The notes under the pieces are model-generated. The model was not told the DNA's origin. It searched no databases and saw only the letters and a program-made list of their open reading frames with translations. A stretch of DNA of 64,000 bases, from contig JBCCUU010000007.1 of assembly GCA_039196345.1 (NCBI GenBank), positions 1 through 64,000 on the forward strand, given 5' to 3'. Each line of letters opens with the position of its first letter. Position 1 is the first letter of the stretch. Source of the DNA: Roseobacter sp039196345. Its GTDB lineage: Bacteria; Pseudomonadota; Alphaproteobacteria; Rhodobacterales; Rhodobacteraceae. Below, one piece after another: positions 25,769-33,349 of this stretch. The position numbers were made by a program, and so were the translations under genes.

Positions 25769-26419
25769 ATGCGTTTCGGATGGGTCATATGCGTGTTTCT
25801 GAGCAGCGCTTCCGCCCTCGCCTGCGATCAGGGGGTTTGCCTTGCTGATCCCGAGGCGCTTGCCCTCACGCGGATCATCACCTTCGAAGAGACCCATTCC
25901 ACCCGCGGCCCCGGCCGCCAGATCCCGAATGTGCTGGTGATGGATGGTGCCGTTTTTGGCGAACGGTTCGCGGGCCAGTCGGTGGAAGCCCGGGGGGATC
26001 ATGACCGCATTACCGGTGCCGCGCTGAAACCGCTGACAGTCATGCCCGGCGCAAGCGGTCAGAACCTCTCGATTGTCTATTTTGACGGCAACAACGTGCT
26101 GAACGGATATGGGGTTGCGGGCTATCCCAAACGTCACGCTCAGGGGGAAGGTGCAATTTCCTTCCTCTTTGACGAAGACCAATCCGCGCTGTCCTTTCAG
26201 ATCCGGGGCGGTGAAGCGGGCGAGGCGCAGGCGGTGTTCTTCTCGCGTGACGGCACGGCCCTTGCCACCCTCGCACTGCCACCGACGGGAGAGCATCACT
26301 ACGGTTTCATCCGCGCCAATGGCGTCGCCGATATTGCCGGGATCGTGATCACCAACACCGATCCGCAAGGGCTCGCTCTGGACAATCTGCGGTTTGGCAA
26401 GAGCCCCGACCTGAGTTAG
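25769..26419 (+). CDS. Exported protein of unknown function
   Basis: The 216-residue product begins with a short signal peptide (MRFGWVICVFLSSASALA, cleavage near residue 18) and a Cys pair (ACDQGVCLAD). The rest alternates beta-strand-like segments, for example LSIVYFDGNNVLNGYGVAG, AISFLFDEDQSALSFQIRGG and IAGIVITNTDPQGLALDNLRFG. This pattern is like a carbohydrate-binding or concanavalin-like jelly-roll domain of PEP-CTERM-type exported proteins, though no sorting signal is present. It is followed after 9 bases by the first TerB-like gene and may be co-transcribed. Confidence 0.7.
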   Translation: MRFGWVICVFLSSASALACDQGVCLADPEALALTRIITFEETHSTRGPGRQIPNVLVMDGAVFGERFAGQSVEARGDHDRITGAALKPLTVMPGASGQNLSIVYFDGNNVLNGYGVAGYPKRHAQGEGAISFLFDEDQSALSFQIRGGEAGEAQAVFFSRDGTALATLALPPTGEHHYGFIRANGVADIAGIVITNTDPQGLALDNLRFGKSPDLS

Positions 26420-26428
26420 ATCCGATCC

Positions 26429-26866
26429 ATGTTTGAACGTCTCTTTCCGCGCCGCGCGCCAACGCCCGAACCGCTTCCACAGCCCAACGCACAGCTTGCC
26501 CTGGGCGCGCTTCTGGTGCGGGTGGCCCTTGCCGACAAGCACTACCGCGCTTCTGAAGTAAGGCAGATCGATCGCATCCTGTCAGCGACCTTCGGGTTGA
26601 AACCGCTTGAAGCGGCAAAGCTGCGCGCGACTTGCGAGGCACTGGAACGCCACGCACCCGGCACGCCGGAGTTTGCGAGGATACTCAGGGACGAGGTCGC
26701 CTATGGCGATCGCAAATCGCTGGCGGATGCGATGTGGTCCGTTGCGCTGGCCGATGGGGACCGGGATGATCTCGAAGAGCAGATGCTGCACGACATCGAA
26801 AACGCGCTTGGCCTGAGCGCGGAGGACATCGCCATGGCGCGTCAAACTGCCCTGCCGCGCGATTGA
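26429..26866 (+). CDS. TerB-family protein, first copy
   Basis: The 145-residue all-helical product has the TerB-fold features: ALLVRVALADKHYRASEVRQIDRIL and WSVALADGDRDDLEEQMLHDIENALGLS, with conserved acidic residues that in TerB bind metal. Despite the family name, small TerB-only proteins are not proven to give tellurite resistance. It is followed after 37 bases by a second, clearly related gene. The two seem to have arisen by duplication. Confidence 0.85.
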   Translation: MFERLFPRRAPTPEPLPQPNAQLALGALLVRVALADKHYRASEVRQIDRILSATFGLKPLEAAKLRATCEALERHAPGTPEFARILRDEVAYGDRKSLADAMWSVALADGDRDDLEEQMLHDIENALGLSAEDIAMARQTALPRD

Positions 26867-26903
26867 GATTGGCAGCGCTGGCAAAGGTCACTATATCGCT
26901 CTC

Positions 26904-27344
26904 ATGTTCGCAGAATTGCTCAAACGCCTGACCCAGCCCGAAAGCGAAGCCTTGCCAGATGAGGACGCGCGTCTGGCGCTGACCGCCTTGCTGGTGCGGA
27001 TCGCGCGTGCCGACAATGACTACAGCGCCGATGAGAAAAAGCGCATAGACCGCATCAATGCACGCCGCTACAAACTTGGGCCCGGTGCGGTTGGCGCCCT
27101 TCGTGAAGAGGCCGAGGCGTTGGAAGCACAGGCCCCCGATACCGTCCGCTTTACCCGTGCCATCAAGGATGCGGTTCCATATGAGGATCGTCTGTCGGTG
27201 GTCAAGGCGCTCTGGGAAGTGGTGCTCGCTGACGGTGCGCGGGCGCAGGAAGAAGACGCGCTTGTGCGCATGGCGGCGAATTTCCTAGGCATCAGCGACC
27301 GCGACAGCGCGCTGGCCCGGCAGGACATCTCTCGCGGCGCATGA
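26904..27344 (+). CDS. TerB-family protein, second copy
   Basis: The 146-residue product aligns end to end with the protein encoded just upstream: LTALLVRIARADNDYSADEKKRIDRI and LWEVVLADGARAQEEDALVRMAANFLGIS correspond to the same helices. The acidic residues of the predicted metal site are conserved. The two copies have diverged well beyond recent duplication. The gene is the last of the group, and the region beyond it is structured non-coding DNA. Confidence 0.85.
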   Translation: MFAELLKRLTQPESEALPDEDARLALTALLVRIARADNDYSADEKKRIDRINARRYKLGPGAVGALREEAEALEAQAPDTVRFTRAIKDAVPYEDRLSVVKALWEVVLADGARAQEEDALVRMAANFLGISDRDSALARQDISRGA

Positions 27345-27521
27345 TCGCAAGCTTGCCGGTGTAAGACACGCCATGGGCGGCTCCGGCAAGGGACAGGTTC
27401 TGGCAAGCAATCTGAAAGAGTTACAGACGCGGACCGGATACGCTCAACCAGGTGACAGCCCTGCCCGAGACCTGGAGCACCGGCCTGAAAATCCGACTCA
27501 CCGTCCTTTCCAAGCGTACCC

Positions 27522-27595
27522 GGCCGGCTTTGCCGGCCAGCCCCCGACCCTCCCCCCGGGAGCGGGCTTCACCCCCACCCAGGGTCGGGGGCTGG
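27522..27595. repeat. Nested GC-rich inverted repeats
   Basis: A small hairpin, GGCCGGC (27522-27528) with GCCGGCC (27532-27538) and loop TTT, is followed by a perfect 15-base inverted repeat: 27537-27551 and 27581-27595 (CCAGCCCCCGACCCT and its complement). The two structures share bases 27537-27538, so they could be alternative folds. No T-tract follows directly. Confidence 0.6.
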
Positions 27596-27639
27596 ACTCA
27601 GTTTTAAGGCGTCGTGTTGCAGATTGAACGGAGGCCGCT

Positions 27640-27930
27640 TTAGCGCGCCCGACGCCGGCGTTCCCGTTCGTTACGAGTAAGAAGGAAAGGGAACCCGCGC
27701 ATTTTGACGCCACCAAACAGACGAGCATCACTCTGTCGGCGGAAGACCGCAACCGCCTTCAACTGACAGGCCTCGTGTTCATCCCACCAAGCGCGTCTCT
27801 GTAAATCCCCCTGCCGAAGCAATCGGCTCTCTGAACCGAAATTGCGGCAAGCTGACCCTGCGGAACCCCTCTTTTTCCGCATTCGAAGTTGCAAACCACG
27901 AAAAATTGCCCCCTTATACGCAGCGGACAA
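27640..27930 (-). CDS. Possible small basic protein or gene remnant
   Basis: This 96-codon open frame encodes an Arg-rich product with a segment RRAWWDEHEACQLKAVAVF followed by RRQSDARLFGGVKMRGFPF that looks like real protein sequence. There is no clear ribosome binding site, and the start is uncertain. I cannot name a family. It may be the remnant of a decayed gene, as the surrounding region has repeats and no other gene. Confidence 0.25.
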   Translation of the reverse strand: MSAAYKGAIFRGLQLRMRKKRGSAGSACRNFGSESRLLRQGDLQRRAWWDEHEACQLKAVAVFRRQSDARLFGGVKMRGFPFLLTRNERERRRRAR

Positions 27931-27948
27931 CAGTTAAAGAGCTTCTTC

Positions 27949-28725
27949 GTGAACACTCAGGCGCCGGTCATCGCGATCAAGAACCTGCACAAAGCCTACG
28001 GCGCGCTCGAAGTGCTCAAGGGTGTCGACATCACCGCCCCGAAAGGGCACGTCGTCTCGCTCATCGGATCGTCGGGCTCCGGCAAATCAACGCTCTTGCG
28101 ATGCTGCAACCTCCTTGAGGACAGCCAGCAGGGCGAGATCATTTTCAAGGGCGAGCCGGTTCTGTGGCAGGGCAGCGGTCATGGGCGCAGGCCCGCAGAG
28201 CCTGAGCAGGTGCTGCGCATCCGGACAAACCTCAGCATGGTCTTCCAGCAATTTAACCTCTGGTCCCATATGACCATCCTGCAAAACGTAATGGAAGCGC
28301 CGGTCACCGTCCTGAAACGGGATCGCGCGCAGGTGGAAGAGGCCGCCCGCAACTATCTCGACAAGGTGGGGATCGGTGACAAATGCGATGTGTACCCGGC
28401 CCAGCTTTCGGGCGGGCAACAGCAGCGCGCCGCCATTGCCCGCGGGCTCTGCATGGAGCCCGAGGCGCTGCTCTTTGACGAACCGACCTCCGCGCTCGAT
28501 CCGGAGTTGGAGCAGGAGGTTGTCCGGGTCATCAAGGACCTTGCTGCTGAGGGCCGCACCATGATGATCGTGACCCATGACATGAAACTGGCCGCTGATG
28601 TATCGGATCACGTTGTGTTCCTGCATCAGGGCCTGATCGAAGAACAGGGGCCGCCAGAGACGCTCTTTGGCGCGCCCAAATCAGAACGCCTGCGCGGGTT
28701 TCTATCAGCAACCCAGGCAGCGTAA
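27949..28725 (+). CDS. Polar amino-acid/polyamine ABC transporter, ATP-binding protein
   Basis: This is the ATPase of a HisP/GlnQ-type importer. From the GTG at 27949 the product has 258 residues, with Walker A GSSGSGKST at 40-48, Q-loop VFQQFNLW, signature LSGGQ at 153-157, Walker B ALLFDEPTSALD and the switch His in VTHDM. The 21-residue loop with GHGRRPAEPEQ after the first strand pair is normal in HisP-type proteins. The GTG start has only a weak AAAGAG ahead. It heads an eight-gene operon: ATPase, binding protein, two permeases, PuuA-like, amidotransferase, PuuA-like and PuuB-like. Confidence 0.92.
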   Translation: MNTQAPVIAIKNLHKAYGALEVLKGVDITAPKGHVVSLIGSSGSGKSTLLRCCNLLEDSQQGEIIFKGEPVLWQGSGHGRRPAEPEQVLRIRTNLSMVFQQFNLWSHMTILQNVMEAPVTVLKRDRAQVEEAARNYLDKVGIGDKCDVYPAQLSGGQQQRAAIARGLCMEPEALLFDEPTSALDPELEQEVVRVIKDLAAEGRTMMIVTHDMKLAADVSDHVVFLHQGLIEEQGPPETLFGAPKSERLRGFLSATQAA

Positions 28726-28757
28726 CCCCAATAAGAAAAGCAAACGGGAGTATCACC

Positions 28758-29483
28758 ATGAAAACACTTTTCCTGACAACAGCGGCAATCGCCATGACCG
28801 CCACATTTGCCCTGGCCGATGGCCACGGCAAGACGGTCCGCATGGGCACCGAGGGTGCCTACCCTCCGTATAACTTCATCAATGATGCGGGCGAAGTTGA
28901 CGGCTTTGAGCGCGAATTGGGCGATGAACTCTGCAAGCGTGCGGAACTGACCTGTGAATGGGTCACCAACGAATGGGACAGCATCATCCCCAACCTCGTA
29001 TCCGGCAACTACGACACCATCATCGCGGGCATGTCGATCACCGATGAGCGTGACGAAGTCATTGACTTCACACAGAATTACACCTTGCCTGATCCGTCAG
29101 CCTACCTTGCCACCTCCTCCGATGCCGATGTGGCGAACGGCGTTGTCGCGGCACAGACCAACACGATTCAAGCGGCCTTTATCGCTGAGTCCGGTGCGAC
29201 CCTGGTGGAGTTCGCGACACCAGAGGAAACCATCGCCGCCGTGAAGAACGGTGAAGCGGACGCGGTTCTGGCGGACAAGGCTTTCCTTGCGCCGATTGAG
29301 GCCGATGATCCCGATCTGCTCTTCCTTGAGCAGGAAGAGCTGATCGGTGGCGGCATCGGCATGGGCCTGCGCGAAAGCGACGGCGAGTTGCGCGCCAAGT
29401 TTGACGCGGCGATCCAGTCCATGAAGGACGATGGCTCGCTCAACGCGCTGCTGGACAAATGGGAAATCAACGGCTCCTTCTGA
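28758..29483 (+). CDS. ABC transporter periplasmic binding protein (HisJ/LAO-like)
   Basis: This periplasmic solute-binding protein of 241 residues has a signal peptide cleaved near residue 20 (FALADGHG). It shows the family-3 signature GTEGAYPPYNFINDAGEVDGFE, which includes the aromatic and acidic residues that hold an amino or amine substrate. The best guess is a basic amino acid or a polyamine, from the neighbouring gamma-glutamylation genes. A strong terminator-like hairpin directly follows, which should make this gene's transcript more abundant than the permeases, the usual arrangement for binding proteins. Confidence 0.9.
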   Translation: MKTLFLTTAAIAMTATFALADGHGKTVRMGTEGAYPPYNFINDAGEVDGFERELGDELCKRAELTCEWVTNEWDSIIPNLVSGNYDTIIAGMSITDERDEVIDFTQNYTLPDPSAYLATSSDADVANGVVAAQTNTIQAAFIAESGATLVEFATPEETIAAVKNGEADAVLADKAFLAPIEADDPDLLFLEQEELIGGGIGMGLRESDGELRAKFDAAIQSMKDDGSLNALLDKWEINGSF

Positions 29484-29496
29484 TCCGTGACACTTC

Positions 29497-29523
29497 GGGG
29501 GCTGCGATGTCAGCCCCCTTTTT
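29497..29523 (+). terminator. Intra-operon terminator/attenuator hairpin
   Basis: GGGGGCTG (29497-29504) pairs perfectly with CAGCCCCC (29511-29518) around a 6-base loop, followed by TTTTT. It lies 13 bases after the binding-protein stop and before the first permease. Partial read-through would give the high binding protein to permease ratio typical of importers. Confidence 0.85.
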
Positions 29524-29584
29524 CTGACCTGACCGCCCGCCAGCAAGAGGCCCCGTTATCTTCAGTTTCTGCACAGACCCGAGC

Positions 29585-30442
29585 GTGTTGTCCGATTGGT
29601 CGTGGATGGCTTGCTACCTCACGACCGGCAAGCACATGTCGATCTACTACTCGGTCTTTACAGTGCTGTTGTTGCTGGCGATCACGGCCCCTGTGGCGCT
29701 GGCCTTCGGGTTTGGCGGCGCGACCGCCGCCCGATCTTCATTCGCGCCGCTGCGTTGGTTCGGAAAATCCTACATCGCGATTGTACGGGGCGTTCCCGAC
29801 ATCGCCTTTTTTCTGTTCTTCGTGATCGCGCTGGATCAGGGGATCGAGTATCTGCGGCACAAGGTGCTTTGTCGCGACTGGACGGAGCCCGTGCGGCAGG
29901 GCAACGACTTCGTCGTCTGTCAGGCGGCCAAGATGCCCTTGGGCGATGCGCCGCAATGGGTACATGAAACCTACGGGTTCTTCCTTGCCGTTCTGACCTT
30001 CGCGATTGTCTTTGGGGCCTTTGCTGCGAACGTCCTCTTTGGGGCCATGCGCGCCGTGCCCCGCGCCCAGTTGGAGACCGCCGAAGCCTATGGCATGACT
30101 CAGCGCCAGACCTTCTGGCGCGTTCTGGTGCCGCAGATGTGGGTCTTTGCCCTGCCCGGGCTCAGCAACCTCTGGATGGTGCTTATCAAGGCCACACCGC
30201 TTCTGTTCCTGCTCGGTGTCGAGGACATCGTCTATTGGGCGCGTGAATTGGGCGGGACCAAAACCTCGCGTTTCACCGATTACCCCCACGGTGACTGGCG
30301 CATGTGGTATTTCCTCGCACTGCTTGTCTTCTACCTGATTTTCACGCGGGTCTCCGAGATCGTCCTGGACCGCCTGATGAAGCGCCTCACCCATGGTCAG
30401 GCAACAGCGGGTGGTGAAGCCCAACGGAAAGCCGCCGCATGA
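29585..30442 (+). CDS. ABC transporter permease (HisQ/HisM type), first
   Basis: The product has about five transmembrane helices and the inner-membrane binding-protein-dependent transport signature near EAYGMTQRQTFWRVLVPQ, which contacts the ATPase. An unusual periplasmic loop, with WTEPVRQGNDFVVCQAAKMPLGDAP, lies between helices 2 and 3; it occurs in a HisM subgroup. I report the GTG at 29585 (285 residues), but it has no ribosome binding site. The homologous-looking sequence continues upstream in frame as IFSFCTDPS, and an AAGAGG lies 7 bases before the ATC at 29558, which may be the real start. The stop overlaps the second permease by 4 bases. Confidence 0.88.
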   Translation: MLSDWSWMACYLTTGKHMSIYYSVFTVLLLLAITAPVALAFGFGGATAARSSFAPLRWFGKSYIAIVRGVPDIAFFLFFVIALDQGIEYLRHKVLCRDWTEPVRQGNDFVVCQAAKMPLGDAPQWVHETYGFFLAVLTFAIVFGAFAANVLFGAMRAVPRAQLETAEAYGMTQRQTFWRVLVPQMWVFALPGLSNLWMVLIKATPLLFLLGVEDIVYWARELGGTKTSRFTDYPHGDWRMWYFLALLVFYLIFTRVSEIVLDRLMKRLTHGQATAGGEAQRKAAA

Positions 30443-31245
30443 GCTGCCTGCAAACCATCCAGGACTACGGCCTGCGCGCGATCGGCATCGGTGAACGGTT
30501 GCTGCCACGCGAGGATTTCACGCTTTGCCAGCAGTTCACCCTGATCGGCTCCGGCATGATCTGGAACATCTATTTCGGCGTCTTCGCCCTGGTTTTCGGG
30601 TTCGTCTTCGCCACCGCGCTTGCCGTCGGCAAGGCTTCCCCCAACCGGTTGCTTCGAAAACCTTCGGAATGGTTCATCTTTGTCTTCCGGGGCTCGCCGC
30701 TCTTTATCCAGTTCTTCTTTGGCTATTTTCTCTTTCTCAGCCTGAAGTCGGTCTACCCGTTCTTTGACCCCTTTACCGCGGCCTGGCTTGGCGCACTGAT
30801 TGTCCTTTTCCTGAACACTGCCGCCTATTCGGGCGAGATTTTCTACGGCGCGCTGCAATCCATCCCGAAAGGAGATGTGGAGGCCGCGGACGCCTACGGG
30901 ATGACCGGATGGCCCCGCTTTCGCCGGGTGATCTGGCCAACGATGCTCAGGCTGGCCTGGCCTGCCTACACCAACGAGGCGATTTTCCTGTTTCATGCCA
31001 CCGCACTTGTCTTTTTCTCCGGTTTTCCGGCATGGCAGCAGCGCGGGGACGCACTCTATTACGCGAATTACTTTGCAGACAAGACGTTCAACCCCTTTGT
31101 CCCTTACCCGATCCTTGCCTTCTATTTCATTCTGCTGACGCTGGTGATCGTAAGCATCTTCGGGATCGTGAACGCGAGGTTGAACCGTCACCTGCCGCAG
31201 GATGCCCGCCGCAAATTGAGGTTGCGTCCCAACATCATCCGGTAG
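30439..31245 (+). CDS. ABC transporter permease (HisM/HisQ type), second
   Basis: This is the partner permease of the same importer, 268 residues with about five transmembrane helices. The conserved ATPase-contact loop is EAADAYGMTGWPRFRRVIWPT. An N-terminal Cys-containing segment (MSCLQTIQDYGLRAIG) precedes the first helix. The ATG overlaps the first permease stop as ATGA. The PuuA-like gene follows after 62 bases, the longest gap inside the group, so a second promoter is possible there. Confidence 0.9.
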   Translation: MSCLQTIQDYGLRAIGIGERLLPREDFTLCQQFTLIGSGMIWNIYFGVFALVFGFVFATALAVGKASPNRLLRKPSEWFIFVFRGSPLFIQFFFGYFLFLSLKSVYPFFDPFTAAWLGALIVLFLNTAAYSGEIFYGALQSIPKGDVEAADAYGMTGWPRFRRVIWPTMLRLAWPAYTNEAIFLFHATALVFFSGFPAWQQRGDALYYANYFADKTFNPFVPYPILAFYFILLTLVIVSIFGIVNARLNRHLPQDARRKLRLRPNIIR

Positions 31246-31307
31246 TATCCGTAATTTGATCAAATTATCCGTGGCGCTGGCTGCGGAAGGGACTTCACAT
31301 CACGTCC

Positions 31308-32669
31308 ATGGCCAACCTCAATGACTGGTGCAATATGAAGAACTGGCTTCGCAAGAACCCCCAGGTCCGCACGATCCGCGTGGCCGCCGCTGATCTGAAC
31401 GGCCAGGCGCGCGGCAAACGCGTGCCATCCCGCTTTGCCGACAAGGTGGTCGAGGATGGAACCCGCTTTCCCATGTCGGTGCTCAATCTGGACATCCGGG
31501 GCGAAGACATTCACGACAGCCCGCTGGTCTATGAAACGGGGGACAGAGACGGTGTGCTGAAGCCGACCGAGCGCGGGTTCATGCCGATGCCCTGGCTCGA
31601 TGCACCGACGGCCTTGCTGCCCATCTGGATGTACCATGAAGACGGGCGCCCCTTTGCCGGCGATCCCCGCCATGGGTTGCACGCGGTGCTGGAGCGGTAC
31701 CGGGCACGGGGGCTCACCCCGGTCTGTGCGGTGGAACTGGAGTTCTTTCTGATCGACGATTCCGGCAGCGACCTTCAGGTCCCGCCCTCGCCCCGCTCCG
31801 GCAAACGCCGCGTTGCGGGCGAGATTCTGTCCTTGCGGGCGCTGGATCAGTTCGATGTCTTCTTCACCGATCTCTATGACGCCTGCGAAGAGATGGACAT
31901 TCCCGCAGACACGGCCATCTCGGAAGCGGGCCTTGGGCAATTCGAGATCAACCTGATGCATGGCGACGACGCGATGCGCGCCGCCGATGACGCCTGGCTC
32001 TTCAAGATGCTGGTCAAAGGCATGGCCCGCAAACATGGGTTTGCAGCCAGTTTCATGGCCAAGCCTTACGAGGATTATGCAGGATCGGGTTTGCACGTGC
32101 ATTTCTCGGTTCTCGATAAGGACGGCAAAAATATCTTTGACAACGGCGCGGAGGATGGCACTGACCTCATGCGCCATGCGATCGCCGGGTGCCTGAAAGC
32201 GATGCCCGGCTCCGCGCTGGTGTTCGCCCCCCATGCCAACAGTTTTGACCGGATGGTGCCGGGCAGCCACGCGCCGACGGGGATCAGCTGGGCCTATGAA
32301 AACCGCACCGCAGCGATCCGGGTGCCTTCCGGAAACCCGGCCGCGCGGCGGATTGAGCATCGCGTCGCGGGCGGGGACGTGAACCCCTATCTTATGCTCG
32401 CCGCCGTTCTGGGCGCGGCGCTCAATGGCATCGAAGACGCAGACCTGCCCCCCGCGCCGATCACCGGCAACGCCTATGCAGCCGAACTGCCGCAAATCCC
32501 CGGCGACTGGAAATCAGCCATCGACGTTTTTGAAAGCGACCCGCAGGTCAGGCGCATTTTCCATCCGGACCTGATCCGGAATTTCGTCCTGACGAAAAGG
32601 CAGGAACTAGCCTATATGGAAGAACTGACATCAGCCGAACAGACGGCGCTTTACCTGGACGCGGTATAG
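31308..32669 (+). CDS. Glutamine-synthetase-family gamma-glutamyl-polyamine ligase, first copy
   Basis: This belongs to the PuuA group of the glutamine synthetase superfamily, which ligates glutamate to an amine with ATP. The 453-residue product has the N-terminal beta-grasp part (about 20-110) and the catalytic barrel with VCAVELEFFLI, GQFEINLMH, GSGLHVHFS and ENRTAAIRVP motifs for metal, ATP and glutamate. Gene context (PuuB-like oxidase, amidotransferase, importer) points to putrescine or a related amine. Gamma-glutamylmethylamide synthetase is a related possibility. A second paralogue lies two genes downstream. Confidence 0.88.
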   Translation: MANLNDWCNMKNWLRKNPQVRTIRVAAADLNGQARGKRVPSRFADKVVEDGTRFPMSVLNLDIRGEDIHDSPLVYETGDRDGVLKPTERGFMPMPWLDAPTALLPIWMYHEDGRPFAGDPRHGLHAVLERYRARGLTPVCAVELEFFLIDDSGSDLQVPPSPRSGKRRVAGEILSLRALDQFDVFFTDLYDACEEMDIPADTAISEAGLGQFEINLMHGDDAMRAADDAWLFKMLVKGMARKHGFAASFMAKPYEDYAGSGLHVHFSVLDKDGKNIFDNGAEDGTDLMRHAIAGCLKAMPGSALVFAPHANSFDRMVPGSHAPTGISWAYENRTAAIRVPSGNPAARRIEHRVAGGDVNPYLMLAAVLGAALNGIEDADLPPAPITGNAYAAELPQIPGDWKSAIDVFESDPQVRRIFHPDLIRNFVLTKRQELAYMEELTSAEQTALYLDAV

Positions 32670-32671
32670 AC

Positions 32672-33349
32672 ATGAAGATCGGAATTCTGATTACAGGCCA
32701 TCCGCCCGAGGAGCTGTCGGATCGTGGGGGGTATGACACCTACTTCGAACGCCTTCTTGACGGCCACGGATTCACCTTCCAAGGCTGGCCCGTTGTGGAT
32801 GGCGTTTTCCCATCCTCCGTTGAGGATGCTGACGGCTGGCTCATCACCGGGTCCAGACATGGCGCATATGAGCCGCACGACTGGATACCGCCGCTCGAAG
32901 ACTTCATACGGCAGGCCTATGCGGCAGCCATCCCCATGGTCGGTATCTGCTTTGGGCACCAGATCATTGCGCAGGCCATGGGCGGCAAGGTCGAAAAGTT
33001 TGACAAGGGTTGGTCCGTGGGGCTGACCGACTACGAAATGAACGGCCGCTCCTATGTAATCAACGCCTGGCATCAGGATCAGGTGATCGGGGTGCCGGAA
33101 GGCGCGCAGGTCTTTGCGAGGACGGATTTCTGCAAATATGCCGGCCTGCTTTACGGGGACCGCATCTGGACGCTCCAACCGCATCCGGAATACAGCTCGG
33201 ACTTCATCGGCGGTCTGATCGAGACACGCGGCAAGGATGCTGTGCCCGAAACCCTTCTGGCGGAAGCGAAGGCCAAGCTTGCGCATCCAAGCGACGCGAT
33301 GGAGGTGGCACAGATTATGGTGGACTTCTTCAGGAAAGAGAGGGCCTGA
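32672..33349 (+). CDS. Class I glutamine amidotransferase (probable gamma-glutamyl hydrolase)
   Basis: The 225-residue product has a single glutamine amidotransferase domain, with the nucleophile in VGICFGHQ (near residue 90) and His-Pro-Glu in LQPHPEYS. In polyamine use, PuuD removes glutamate from gamma-glutamyl-GABA. This protein is closer in sequence to the GMP-synthase-like amidotransferases than to the peptidase C26 group of PuuD, but its place between two PuuA-like genes suggests an equivalent role. It starts two bases after the first PuuA-like gene, and its TGA shares a base with the next ATG. Confidence 0.82.
   Translation: MKIGILITGHPPEELSDRGGYDTYFERLLDGHGFTFQGWPVVDGVFPSSVEDADGWLITGSRHGAYEPHDWIPPLEDFIRQAYAAAIPMVGICFGHQIIAQAMGGKVEKFDKGWSVGLTDYEMNGRSYVINAWHQDQVIGVPEGAQVFARTDFCKYAGLLYGDRIWTLQPHPEYSSDFIGGLIETRGKDAVPETLLAEAKAKLAHPSDAMEVAQIMVDFFRKERA

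Larger units (their letters stand above)
27345..27948. other. Structured gene-poor interval
   Basis: This 604-base interval between the second TerB gene and the ABC transporter operon contains two GC-rich inverted repeats (27522-27595) and one weak minus-strand open frame (27640-27930). Short plus-strand frames through the repeats are proline- and arginine-rich and do not look like protein. The right end holds the promoter of the transport operon. Confidence 0.5.

Noticed and set aside
27373..27627. Open frame of 84 codons after the TerB genes
   Set aside because: It runs through inverted repeats and has proline- and arginine-rich sequence of low complexity, with no supporting start signal.
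33010..33348. 113-codon N-terminal extension of the second PuuA-like ligase
   Set aside because: The extension is read in another frame of the amidotransferase gene; the ATG at 33349 gives the normal family start and an overlapping stop/start.
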